In this document: positions 1-7,784 of the stretch, piece after piece
Layout of the letters: every line of letters begins with the position of its first letter
Numbering within the stretch: the first letter of the stretch is position 1
Assembly (NCBI GenBank): GCA_947259225.1
Contig: CAMYLK010000018.1
Location: forward strand, 1-64,000
Reading direction: 5' to 3'
Length of the DNA stretch: 64,000 nucleotides
Origin: an uncultured Desulfobulbaceae bacterium
GTDB lineage: Bacteria > Desulfobacterota > Desulfobulbia > Desulfobulbales > Desulfobulbaceae
Position numbers and translations under genes: made by a program
Notes under the pieces: model-generated
Seen by the model: the letters and a program-made list of their open reading frames with translations, nothing else
Told to the model about the DNA's origin: nothing
Database searches by the model: none

Positions 1-80
1 CCACCGAGATCTATACCCATGTTATGCGTCGCGATATCCAGTCGATCAAAAGTCCGCTGGATATGCTGGATGGTGGGTGA
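1..80 (+). CDS. Tyrosine recombinase, integron-integrase type (C-terminal end only)
   Basis: The frame starting at base 3 is open from the window edge to a TGA at 78-80 and encodes 25 residues. They contain TEIYTHVM, which includes the catalytic Tyr context of tyrosine recombinases, followed by IKSPLDML. IYTHV followed about 10 residues later by a SPLD motif is the usual tail of IntI-type integron integrases and close relatives. Only the last helix is visible, so the subfamily is not proved, and a plain phage-type integrase is the alternative. The start lies outside the window. A terminator follows directly at 97-130. Confidence 0.6.
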   Translation, partial: TEIYTHVMRRDIQSIKSPLDMLDGG

Positions 81-96
81 TAATTAAAGGTGAAAT

Positions 97-130
97 AAAA
101 AAAGGCGGCTTTATCAGGCCGCCTTTTTTT
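97..130. terminator. Bidirectional intrinsic terminator
   Basis: A perfect 6-bp GC stem (GGCGGC 104-109, GCCGCC 118-123) has a 7-nt loop and is flanked by A7 and T7. It can therefore end transcription of the recombinase on the plus strand and of the purH-thi operon on the minus strand, whose last codon is at 149. Confidence 0.9.
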
Positions 131-148
131 GTGGTATCGAACTGTAGA

Positions 149-1441
149 TCAGTGCTTGAACGAGCGCTGGCCGGTGAACATCATGGCCACCTGGGGGTTG
201 GCTTCGTTGCAGGCTTCGATGGATGCATAGTCTCGCATTGAACCGCCAGCCTGGAGGATGGCGGAAACACCCTCTCTGATGCCGACGTCTGCCGCGTCGC
301 GGAAAGGAAAAAAGGCATCGGAAATCATGACCGAACCGGGGAGACCCGCACGGTCCACCGTTACCTTGGCATCGATTTCCTCTTTATCTGCCTTGTCCCG
401 TTTTCCCTGCTCGATTTCCAGGGCCATGTCCGCGTAGGGGATGCCGAATTTGTCAAAGCAGATGATGTCCGCGTACTTGATGTAGGCCTTATGTACGGCA
501 ATCTCAGCAACCCCGACCCGGTCCTGCTCGCCGGTGCCGATGCCGGTCGTGCAGCCGTCTTTAACATAAATGACTGAATTGGAGGTAACGCCGTGCTCCA
601 CGGCCCAGCCAAAGATCATGTCATCAATTTCACGCTGGTTGGGTTCCCGCTCACATCGGTACTCTTTGCCCTGCCAGGTAGTGGCGGCAGGTTTGAGATC
701 ATCTGCCGAGCGGATAGAGTTGACCGCCGACTGCTGGACGATGATGCCACCGTCGATGAGGCTCTTGAAATCGACAAAACGGAATTTTTCAAAATCGGCC
801 AGCCTGTGAATGCCTTCCATGCGGATGACGCGCAGGTTTTTGCTTTTGGACAGAATTTCCAGAGTGCCGTCCTCAAAGTCCGGCGCACAGACAACCTCGA
901 GGTAATTCTCGGCCATGAGGTTTGCTGTATCCTTGTCAACAGCCTTGCTCATGATGACGGCACCGCCAAAGGCTGCAATGCGGTCGGCTCGGTTGGCCTT
1001 GTCGTAGGCCTGGGCCAGTGTGTCGCCGGTAGCAGCACCGCAGGGGTTGTTGTGTTTGAGGATGACTGCGGCGGGTTTGTCCACCAGATACTTGATTATG
1101 TTCAGGCCGTTGTCCACATCGGTCAGGTTGATTTTGCCTGGATGTTTGCCCACCTGCAGCATGTCGTCAACTGTAATGGCGCTTACCAGCCCATTGCCCG
1201 GGTCAATAAATTTACAGTCACCCAGGACAAGATTCCCGGCTATCAGCTCATAAAGTGCCGCTTCCTGGTCGGGATTTTCACCGTAACGGACCCCCCTTTC
1301 CTCGGAAGTACCGTCTTCCATGGTTATGTTCCAGGTCTTCTTGCGATAGATCAGTTCCTGCCCCCCGAAAGATATGGTCATGCTTATGGGGAAGCTGTCG
1401 CCGAGAATGTTTGTGTACATTTTTTTTAGATCAATACTCAT
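149..1441 (-). CDS. purH: Stand-alone AICAR transformylase (PurH-like, lacks IMP cyclohydrolase domain)
   Basis: This is probably the 10-formyl-THF-dependent phosphoribosylaminoimidazolecarboxamide formyltransferase of purine synthesis. Visible family motifs are RYGENPDQEAALY (52-64), the catalytic Lys-His pair in KHNNPCGAA (K129, H130) and SDAFFPFRDAADVGIREG near the C terminus. At 430 residues it is shorter than bifunctional PurH (about 510-530). It has no MGS-like IMP cyclohydrolase domain at the N terminus, so cyclohydrolase activity must come from another gene. The GAGGG ribosome site lies 8 nt before the ATG. It follows thiH on the same strand with 25 nt between them, which suggests one transcript. 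Thiamine and purine synthesis share AIR as a branch point, which fits the pairing. Confidence 0.88.
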   Translation of the reverse strand: MSIDLKKMYTNILGDSFPISMTISFGGQELIYRKKTWNITMEDGTSEERGVRYGENPDQEAALYELIAGNLVLGDCKFIDPGNGLVSAITVDDMLQVGKHPGKINLTDVDNGLNIIKYLVDKPAAVILKHNNPCGAATGDTLAQAYDKANRADRIAAFGGAVIMSKAVDKDTANLMAENYLEVVCAPDFEDGTLEILSKSKNLRVIRMEGIHRLADFEKFRFVDFKSLIDGGIIVQQSAVNSIRSADDLKPAATTWQGKEYRCEREPNQREIDDMIFGWAVEHGVTSNSVIYVKDGCTTGIGTGEQDRVGVAEIAVHKAYIKYADIICFDKFGIPYADMALEIEQGKRDKADKEEIDAKVTVDRAGLPGSVMISDAFFPFRDAADVGIREGVSAILQAGGSMRDYASIEACNEANPQVAMMFTGQRSFKH

Positions 1442-1466
1442 AACTTAACCCTCAAAAAAAATTGAA

Positions 1467-2582
1467 TTATGGTGTCAGCGGTTTTATATGTTGGAATTCT
1501 TTATCCCAATCTTTATAGACCGGATCGAAACCTTTGGCAATGAGAGCATTGCTTACTTCTGAAATTTTTCGGTTGTCCCCGACACTGAACTGTTCGCCTT
1601 CAAGTTCCGGCTGAGAATACCCGCCGGGCGCAGTGCAGGAACCAGCGGAATAACGGGTAGGTCCAAGGCCGACCATCCCGTCGCGGAACCGTGCTTCCTC
1701 CCTGGTGGAGAGGATCAGGCCGACGTCGTGATCGAACAGGCGCAGGCCGAAAATAAGCTGGCTCAGGTTCTTTTCACTGACCGGCACCAGCGGTTCAAAT
1801 TCACCCGCTGCTGGTCGCAGGCGAGGAAAACTGATGGTAAACGAGGTCTGCCAATATTGTTTTCTGAGCCATTGCAGGTGCAGGGCAAGGGCCAGTCCTT
1901 CGGTCCGCCAGTCGGCCAGACCGAGCAGGGAGCCGATGCCGATTTCGCGCATACCAGCTGCCGCAGCACGTGCCGGGGTGTCGAGGCGAAAATCGAAATC
2001 GCATTTCTGACCGTCAAGGTGTACTTTTTTATAGACGGATCGGTCATAGGTTTCCTGGTACACAGCCACTGCTGTTATGCCTGCCTTGAAAAGCCGTTCG
2101 TATTCCGTCTGCTCCAGAGGCTGTACCTCGATGGACAGGGCTGCGAACCGGTCGCGCAGCCGCAGGGCCAGTTCTTCAAGATAGTCAACACCCAGGGCTC
2201 TGGGCGCTTCCCCGCTCACAAGCAGAATATGCTGGAACCCACGGTCATGCAGGATCAAGGCTTCCTTTTCTGCCTCGCTAATGGTCAGCTTCCGGCGGGG
2301 TATTTTGTTTTCTGCTGAAAATCCGCAATATGCACATCGGTTGGTGCACAGGTTGGAGAGGTAGAGAGGGGCATAGATCTGTGTGGTGCGGCCGAAGCGC
2401 TGCTGGGTTATCCGAGCTGATCCTGCCGCCATCTGCGGCAGGAAATCTTCTGCTGCAGGGGAGAGCAGGGCCGCGAGGTCATGAATGTCGGGCTTGTCTT
2501 TTACAAGGGCCGCGCGGACATCCTCCGGGGATGAACGGGCTATCCATTGCTGTAGTTGTGAAAAATCAGGACAATGAAACAT
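1467..2582 (-). CDS. thiH: 2-iminoacetate synthase ThiH
   Basis: Radical SAM enzyme that cleaves tyrosine to dehydroglycine (2-iminoacetate) and p-cresol for the thiazole half of thiamine. The CxxxCxxC iron-sulfur motif is C79-C83-C86 (CTNRCAYCGF). The C-terminal half carries the biotin/thiamine-synthesis-associated region, and the 371-residue length matches the family. Its ATG shares one base with the thiG stop codon (TGATG), so it is translationally coupled. Use of ThiH rather than the oxygen-dependent glycine oxidase ThiO fits an anaerobe. Confidence 0.95.
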   Translation of the reverse strand: MFHCPDFSQLQQWIARSSPEDVRAALVKDKPDIHDLAALLSPAAEDFLPQMAAGSARITQQRFGRTTQIYAPLYLSNLCTNRCAYCGFSAENKIPRRKLTISEAEKEALILHDRGFQHILLVSGEAPRALGVDYLEELALRLRDRFAALSIEVQPLEQTEYERLFKAGITAVAVYQETYDRSVYKKVHLDGQKCDFDFRLDTPARAAAAGMREIGIGSLLGLADWRTEGLALALHLQWLRKQYWQTSFTISFPRLRPAAGEFEPLVPVSEKNLSQLIFGLRLFDHDVGLILSTREEARFRDGMVGLGPTRYSAGSCTAPGGYSQPELEGEQFSVGDNRKISEVSNALIAKGFDPVYKDWDKEFQHIKPLTP

Positions 2583-3367
2583 CAGTTCTGGATAAAATCA
2601 AGGTCAGCACTTGGAATTCCCTCTTGAGGCGAAGAAGCGCTGGCGGATGTTGATGTCTGGCCAAGCCCGGCCTCAAAGGCCTCTCTGCCTGCTTCTACAG
2701 CGATTTTAAACGCGCGGGCCATGCGGACAGGATCACCGGCTACGGCAATGGCGGTGTTGACCAGGACGGCATCCGCCCCCATTTCCATGGCCTGTGCTGC
2801 ATGGGAGGGGGCACCTATCCCGGCATCGACGACCACGGGAACGCGTGCCTGCTCGATGATTATTTCCACCTGCATGGCAGTCTTGATTCCCTGGTTGGTT
2901 CCAATGGGCGATCCAAGGGGCATGACTGCTGCCGCACCGGCATCCTGGAGACGCAGGGCAAGGATGGGGTCGGCATTCATATAGGGCAGGACGATAAATC
3001 CGTCCCTGACCAGCTGCTCTGTAGCTTTCAGGGTGTCTACCGGATCGGGCAGCAGGGTCCGGGGGTCGGGGGTGACCTCCAGCTTGAGCCAGTTGGTCCC
3101 GCTGGCTGCACGTGCCAGCCTGGCCAGGCGGACTGCTTCCTCCGCGTTGCGGGCCCCTGAAGTGTTGGGCAGAAAATGGATTTTCTCCCGGTCCAGGGCC
3201 TGCATGATGTCGTCATGGGGGTTATTCAGGTCGACCCGCCGGAGAGCGACAGTCACCATCTTTGACCCGGATGCCTCAACAGCCTCTTTCATAATCTGGC
3301 TGGACGAGAATTTTCCGGTTCCGACAAAGAGCCGGGAGGAGAACCGGGTATCAGCGATGGTCAGCAT
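2582..3367 (-). CDS. thiG: Thiazole synthase ThiG
   Basis: Forms the thiazole phosphate ring from deoxyxylulose 5-phosphate, dehydroglycine and ThiS thiocarboxylate. The TIM-barrel family signatures are the Schiff-base lysine in NWLKLEV (K95 with this start) and the phosphate-binding stretch [20 protein letters not shown]. The ATG at 3367 is preferred over the in-frame start at 3385. It sits 5 nt after a perfect GGAGGAGG, gives the usual length of 261 residues, and avoids most of the overlap with thiS. It is flanked by thiS and thiH in an overlapping operon. Confidence 0.95.
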   Translation of the reverse strand: MLTIADTRFSSRLFVGTGKFSSSQIMKEAVEASGSKMVTVALRRVDLNNPHDDIMQALDREKIHFLPNTSGARNAEEAVRLARLARAASGTNWLKLEVTPDPRTLLPDPVDTLKATEQLVRDGFIVLPYMNADPILALRLQDAGAAAVMPLGSPIGTNQGIKTAMQVEIIIEQARVPVVVDAGIGAPSHAAQAMEMGADAVLVNTAIAVAGDPVRMARAFKIAVEAGREAFEAGLGQTSTSASASSPQEGIPSADLDFIQN

Positions 3368-3368
3368 C

Positions 3369-3569
3369 TTATCCTCCTCCGACAAAACGGATCAGTTCAA
3401 CGCGGTCACCTTCCTGCAATTCCCGGCTGGCGAAACCGGTATGTTCAATGATCTGTCCGTTGACCTCCGCAACCATTGACTGCGGATTAAGCGCAAGCGA
3501 GACAACAAGGTCGTCCAGGGTGGTATGTATTTCAACGGAACGCTGCTCTCCGTTACAGATTATATTCAT
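3369..3569 (-). CDS. thiS: Sulfur carrier protein ThiS
   Basis: Ubiquitin-like sulfur carrier of thiamine biosynthesis. It ends in the required C-terminal Gly-Gly (here FVGGG), whose carboxylate is adenylated by ThiF and converted to thiocarboxylate. The ATG at 3569 gives 66 residues, the normal length. A TTG start at 3581 would add four residues, and neither start has a strong ribosome site. No thiF is present in the window. I found no TPP riboswitch consensus upstream. The gene may be co-transcribed with the glmU-like gene 150 bp upstream. Confidence 0.92.
   Translation of the reverse strand: MNIICNGEQRSVEIHTTLDDLVVSLALNPQSMVAEVNGQIIEHTGFASRELQEGDRVELIRFVGGG
3373..3380 (-). promoter_or_regulatory. 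thiG ribosome binding site built from the thiS Gly-Gly-Gly codons
   Basis: The last three thiS codons, GGA GGA GGA at 3380-3372, spell GGAGGAGG 5 nt before the thiG ATG at 3367. The diglycine tail that ThiS needs for thiocarboxylation therefore also provides the Shine-Dalgarno sequence of its partner enzyme. Confidence 0.85.
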
Positions 3570-3719
3570 AAGATCAGCCAATATGCTCTGGTTTAAGTGT
3601 GAAAAGAAAATATATTGTAATCCGTTATGAGCTGCTTGCCAACTCTGATTTTGACTTCTCAGGGATCAATTGTTTCTTGACGGAACCCGGGTTTGCAGGA
3701 GGTCAAATACCAATGTGGT

Positions 3720-4781
3720 TCAGGGTTGACGACATGGGGGCTGAGAAGGTGGAGGCGGTACCTGTTCAACCCTGTTTGTCTGGGGAACAATATATTCAGA
3801 TGGCTGAACTGTCCATTTCTGCAGGGTGGATCTGGCACCGATATGGGCATTGTTGGCAATGTCGCAGTCACGGATAAAAACATCGGGCTCGATGATGCAG
3901 CCGACCCCGACTTTTGTGTTCCCCGTAATCCGGACATTGGGATGTATAACCGTATCCTGGCCGACAGGTATGCCGGGCTCGATGTAGATGGACTCGGAGC
4001 CGTACATGGTCACTCCGGACAACATCAGTTCTGTGTTCCGCCTTCTCTGCAGTTCACTGTGGGCGGCTGCAAGTTCTACCCTTGAGTTAACCCCCAGGAC
4101 ATCGATTGTCTCATCGTGGAAGAAAGTATTAACCTTGTGTCCCTGCTCATTGGCAATGGTGACGATATCGGTTAAATACACCTCTCCCTGGCTGTTGTCG
4201 GTCCCAACTTTTTTGAGGGCCTGGAAGAGGAACTCCCGGTCCGCGAGGTAGATGCCGGCATTTATGCTTTGGATATTGCGCTGCGTCTCGTCAGCATCTT
4301 TTTCCTCGACAATGACCTTAACCTCTCCCCTGTCATTTTCTATGATCCTGCCGTACCCGAAAGGATCGTCAGCCCTGGTGGTCATGAGGGTCAGTGTCGA
4401 ACCCGAATCCTGATGCCGGGTTATCATTTTTTCAAGGGTTTCAGACCTGATAAGGGGAATGTCGCCGCAGAGGATCAGGACGGTGTCATTATCCGAGCAG
4501 GCTTCTTCACAGCAAAGCACGGCATGGCCTGTGCCGAGTTGTTCGACCTGAAAGACGGGCACAAAGGAATAAGAGGTGAGACATTGAACAACACGGTCCC
4601 GCTGATGGCCGACAACAACAGCGATTTTACTGACCGATGTTTCCTTAACGGCATCCAGGACATAATGGAGCATGGGCCTGAAAAAAACATCGTGCAGTAC
4701 TTTTGCTTTTGTCGATTTCATGCGGGTGCCTTTCCCGGCAGCAAGAACAAGGGCGATGATATTATTCATATTGATGCTCAC
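3720..4781 (-). CDS. glmU: UDP-GlcNAc pyrophosphorylase, short GlmU-like protein
   Basis: Nucleotidyltransferase that makes UDP-GlcNAc from GlcNAc-1-phosphate and UTP. The N-terminal motif LVLAAGKGTR (11-20), EQLGTGHAV (80-88) and CGDIPL (105-110) are those of GlmU. A short left-handed beta-helix of hexapeptide repeats starts near residue 255. The protein stops at 353 residues instead of about 456 and ends in a proline-rich tail (VPPPPSQPPCRQP). The coils that carry the acetyltransferase active site of bifunctional GlmU are therefore missing, and GlcN-1-P acetylation would need another enzyme. The start is a GTG 10 nt after GGAG; an ATG lies four codons downstream. Confidence 0.85.
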   Translation of the reverse strand: MSINMNNIIALVLAAGKGTRMKSTKAKVLHDVFFRPMLHYVLDAVKETSVSKIAVVVGHQRDRVVQCLTSYSFVPVFQVEQLGTGHAVLCCEEACSDNDTVLILCGDIPLIRSETLEKMITRHQDSGSTLTLMTTRADDPFGYGRIIENDRGEVKVIVEEKDADETQRNIQSINAGIYLADREFLFQALKKVGTDNSQGEVYLTDIVTIANEQGHKVNTFFHDETIDVLGVNSRVELAAAHSELQRRRNTELMLSGVTMYGSESIYIEPGIPVGQDTVIHPNVRITGNTKVGVGCIIEPDVFIRDCDIANNAHIGARSTLQKWTVQPSEYIVPQTNRVEQVPPPPSQPPCRQP

Positions 4782-4809
4782 TTAATCATTTCTCCACATA
4801 CATTTATCT

Positions 4810-5043
4810 GATTACCACTAAAGTTCAGCATGGATTTTGTTTATGTACTGGAAGTCTTTGTCATTCGGAGTCTCGTTCCTCGCTTACCTCGAGCGTAGCG
4901 AGAAATCCTATACCACAACAGTCCAGATTTCTCACATTCATTCGAGGTATGCGAACAAAGTGAGACTCCGAATGACATAAAAAACATAATGTCAACTAGT
5001 TATGCTTTGTGGCACTAAAGCTGGCTGAGGATTAGTGGTAATC
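4810..5043. repeat. Nested inverted-repeat element (REP/MITE-like)
   Basis: The 328-bp gap between glmU and the WYL gene holds two nested inverted repeats. The inner one is perfect over 15 bp (GTCATTCGGAGTCTC at 4860-4874, its complement at 4962-4976). It continues as an imperfect arm through TACCTCGA and GAGAAATC to a central loop, so about 117 bp could form one long hairpin. An outer 12-bp pair (GATTACCACTAA 4810-4821, complement 5032-5043) encloses it. Half-copies of the inner sequence occur near 30620 and 40431. I see no gene in this gap. Confidence 0.75.
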
Positions 5044-5109
5044 ATATACATTTATACTCTGAAGATTTATTCTTAATGTATCAGGAAAGAGCCCGTGAAT
5101 GCAACGGTC

Positions 5110-6054
5110 TCAGTTTTTATTATACAATTGGGCCATTTTATGTATTTCGATTTGAACTTTTTCCCGAAGAGTTTTGGGGTGCAGTATGAAAGCCTGGGAA
5201 CCGAACTGCAGGACCTTCATGATCAGTTCCCGGTCGTCGGAAACCGGCAGGCTCAGGATCAGGCCGCCCTTCGTCTCCTGAATTTCCTGGTCAGGGTGCC
5301 AGCGCTGGTGGAGGACAATTTCCGCGGCCGTTCCTTTCAGAAGGATTTGTGCTTGGTATCTGCTTTCCGCACTGCTTTTGAAAATCCCGAACGATCCGGT
5401 CAGCCAGTCATCATCGGGAGAAAGACTGTGTTCTGACTTGGAACCGGTCTGTCTAGAGGCAGTGATACGGGCCAGGTGAAACATCCTGCGTGATTCCCGC
5501 AGGTGACACCAGGCCAGACAGTACCAGCGGCCCTGATAGTTGACCAGCTTCAGTGGATCAACAGTCCTCTCAGTTTCTGTTCCGGCAGGAGACCGGTAGG
5601 TGATCTGCAGTTGTGTTCTGTTGAGCAGAGAGTTGAGTACGGCACCAAAAAAATCAGGATCCACCGATTCGGTTTCAATCCATTCACAGTGGATGAGGTC
5701 ATCAACGGCGCTATTGTCCGTGTTCATGAGTTCGGTCAGTTTTTTCTGGAGCTTCTTCAATTCAGGCAGGTCTGTCAGCCCGGTTTCTCCTGCCATCTTT
5801 TGGAGCATACCGAGAAGCATGACCAGGCGGGGAGTGTCCTCAAAAGGCAGGCGAAAGCCGCTCTCCGAATAATAGTAGCCGTTTTTCTGCTGGCTGAAGG
5901 CAAGCGGTGCCAGCAGCCGATCACGCAGGTAGGCAATGTCCCGGTGGGCAGTAGCAGATGAAACCTCAAATTCCCTGACAAGATCATTGGAGTTCGGGTA
6001 GCGGTCGTTCAGGATGCGTGAATGCAAATAGTAGATCCGTTCAAGAAGACTCAT
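5110..6054 (-). CDS. WYL-domain transcriptional regulator (YafY/DeoR-like)
   Basis: Predicted cytoplasmic regulator. Residues 1-60 form a winged helix-turn-helix with the pattern SNDLVREFEVSSATAHRDI, typical of HTH_11/DeoR. A linker is followed by a WYL domain at about 140-225 (GRWYCLAWCHLRE, W177-Y178) and a C-terminal WCX-type extension to residue 314. WYL domains bind ligands or nucleic acid and often control DNA-damage or defence genes. The target here is unknown. It is monocistronic, on the minus strand, with repeats on both sides. Confidence 0.85.
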   Translation of the reverse strand: MSLLERIYYLHSRILNDRYPNSNDLVREFEVSSATAHRDIAYLRDRLLAPLAFSQQKNGYYYSESGFRLPFEDTPRLVMLLGMLQKMAGETGLTDLPELKKLQKKLTELMNTDNSAVDDLIHCEWIETESVDPDFFGAVLNSLLNRTQLQITYRSPAGTETERTVDPLKLVNYQGRWYCLAWCHLRESRRMFHLARITASRQTGSKSEHSLSPDDDWLTGSFGIFKSSAESRYQAQILLKGTAAEIVLHQRWHPDQEIQETKGGLILSLPVSDDRELIMKVLQFGSQAFILHPKTLREKVQIEIHKMAQLYNKN

Positions 6055-6182
6055 GATTTTCAGGTTGTTTAGGCTATAGGCTATTAGTTTGATGAATTCA
6101 GGTTCAAAAAAAATAATTTATGCCCTATGATCTTTATCAATTTCTCAATACAACAATAACACAGTGTATTAACTGATCAACC

Positions 6183-6290
6183 CCTAACAGCCTTTAGCCT
6201 AGTACCCTACAGCCTAAAAAGCTTCAGCCTCCGGTCTCCAGTCTAAAGTCTCATAGTCTAAAAAGCTTCAGTCATTTTTTTTTCAAAAAA
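6183..6290. repeat. Low-complexity CCTACAGCCTAAAAAGCTTCAG repeats
   Basis: The gap 6055-6388 contains short degenerate units: CAGCCTTTAGCCTAGTACCC, then CCTAAAAAGCTTCAG twice, with GGTCTCCAGTCTAAAGTCTC between. The same style of repeat returns at 30540-30720, 40455-40550, 48955-49000 and 50640-50860. No gene is visible here. The final 80 bp presumably hold the promoter of the gene at 6389. Confidence 0.6.
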
Positions 6291-6388
6291 ATTAATGGGT
6301 ACTCACTATATGATAAACCGCCTTTGTTACACTCTAATTAAACAAATAAAAATTTCATTTTTTGAACTCATCACAAATGGAGGCTGGT

Positions 6389-6823
6389 ATGCGCTACAAA
6401 ATGATTCTCGGACAGACATTGTTTTCGTTTTTTAAAAAGGAAAAAAACGGGTTGCGGATCAAGGAAGTGCGGTTCATGAACCGGGACATGAACGGCGAGG
6501 TGAACGGGACGACCCGCCTGCTGTATGACGAGGGTTCAAATACGGTGCAGAGATATGTCAACGGCTCAGCGCCCATTGCAAGCCTTTCTGATGACATGGT
6601 CTGCTTCCTGGCCGAAGTGTCACGGTGTTTTGGCAGGTTAAGCGGCGAGCAGTCATGGGAAAAGGATGTCTGGCTGTGTGTAGATGCCGAGATGATTCCG
6701 GAAAACAGCAACAGGAATTTTGCTCCTGATGGCGAGGAGGACAAACCTGATGAAGACGGGTTTCTGCCTGTAATTGCGGAGCCGGGGATGGACTATGATA
6801 CAGGTTTTCATCATCCTGGCTGA
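6389..6823 (+). CDS. Uncharacterised small acidic protein
   Basis: This encodes about 144 residues from the ATG at 6389, which follows GGAGG by 5 nt; TTG or ATG starts at 6362 and 6377 are less likely. The N terminus is basic (FFKKEKNGLRIKEVRFMNRDM) and the C-terminal third is acidic (DGEEDKPDEDG), with no signal peptide or membrane segment. I do not recognise the family. It stands alone and converges with the PPK2 genes, whose stop is 26 bp away. The open frame, good ribosome site and absence of a competing frame support a real gene. Confidence 0.65.
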   Translation: MRYKMILGQTLFSFFKKEKNGLRIKEVRFMNRDMNGEVNGTTRLLYDEGSNTVQRYVNGSAPIASLSDDMVCFLAEVSRCFGRLSGEQSWEKDVWLCVDAEMIPENSNRNFAPDGEEDKPDEDGFLPVIAEPGMDYDTGFHHPG

Positions 6824-6848
6824 TTCAAACCAGGATGATCGGCAAGAA

Positions 6849-7757
6849 TCAACCCCGGAGGCTTTCCGGATCGAAAAGGTTTTTTTCCATGTGTTTTATT
6901 TCGTCGATCCCGGAGATGACTATGGCCGGGTCGGTTTTCAATTCTTTCTTGGGAAGCTTGTCGCTGTAACTAACATTCTGGAGGATATGCTTCATGCAGT
7001 TGAGCCGGGCCTGTTTCTTGTTGTCCGAACGGATAATTGTCCATGGGGCCATGGTCCGGTTGGATTCATTGAGCATCTGGAATTTTTTAACGCTGTACTG
7101 GTCCCAGTACTTCTGGGCAAGGTTGTCGACCGGAGAGAGCTTGTACTGTTTCAGGAGGTCTGATTTGCGGGCTTCAAACCGGGCGGACTGCTCCTCCTTG
7201 GAAACGGAAAAGTAGAACTTGAACAGTTTGATTCCATCCTTGACCAGCAGTTCCTCGAACAGGGAAACATCTTTGAGGAAGCGTTTATGCTGCTCATCGG
7301 TGCAGAACCGCATGACCGGTTCGACCATGGCCCGGTTATACCAGGAGCGGTCAAAGAGGACCAATTCACTTCCTGCGGGAAGATGAGGCACATAACGCTG
7401 GAAATACCACTGGGTTGATTCAGTATCGCTTGGTTTGGCCAGGGCCACCACCCGGACGTTCCTGGGATTGAGGAAAGCGGTGATCCTTTTTATTGTCCCG
7501 CCTTTGCCGGCGGCATCCCTTCCTTCAAAGATGGCCAGAATACGGTCACCATTGGCTTTCATGCTTTTCTGGAGTTTCATGAGCTCGATCTGCAGCTTTT
7601 TCAGCTCAAGCTCGTACTCGATATGCGCCTCCTTAATCCAGATCGCACACCGTCCTTTCTTTTCCTTCTTGTCTTTGAATTTCAAGATTGTTCCCTCAAG
7701 CGGCTTGTAATCAATAGGGCACTGTTCAGGCTTGTCTTTTTTCTTTTTTTTCACCAT
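6849..7757 (-). CDS. ppk2: Polyphosphate kinase 2 (PPK2 family), copy A
   Basis: PPK2 enzymes transfer phosphate between polyphosphate and nucleotides, usually making GTP or ATP from NDP. The Walker A is GRDAAGKGGTIKR (79-91), the Walker B region is LFDRSWYNRAMVEPV (134-148), and the lid arginines follow. The length of 302 matches single-domain PPK2. The N terminus is Lys-rich (MVKKKKKDKPEQ). A GAGGAAGAAGA ribosome site precedes the ATG. It lies 27 bp after copy B on the same strand, so both are probably one transcript. Substrate preference (AMP, ADP or GDP) cannot be read from the sequence alone. Confidence 0.93.
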   Translation of the reverse strand: MVKKKKKDKPEQCPIDYKPLEGTILKFKDKKEKKGRCAIWIKEAHIEYELELKKLQIELMKLQKSMKANGDRILAIFEGRDAAGKGGTIKRITAFLNPRNVRVVALAKPSDTESTQWYFQRYVPHLPAGSELVLFDRSWYNRAMVEPVMRFCTDEQHKRFLKDVSLFEELLVKDGIKLFKFYFSVSKEEQSARFEARKSDLLKQYKLSPVDNLAQKYWDQYSVKKFQMLNESNRTMAPWTIIRSDNKKQARLNCMKHILQNVSYSDKLPKKELKTDPAIVISGIDEIKHMEKNLFDPESLRG

Positions 7758-7784
7758 TTCTTCTTCCTCACCGGAATTTTGTCG

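Noticed and set aside
593..1429. Long plus-strand open frame opposite purH
   Set aside because: Antisense shadow; the minus frame has clear PurH motifs and a ribosome site.
3582..3719. Possible TPP riboswitch before thiS (a CTGAGA is present)
   Set aside because: The second conserved half (CCTGATCTGG and the TGCCAGCG stem) is missing.
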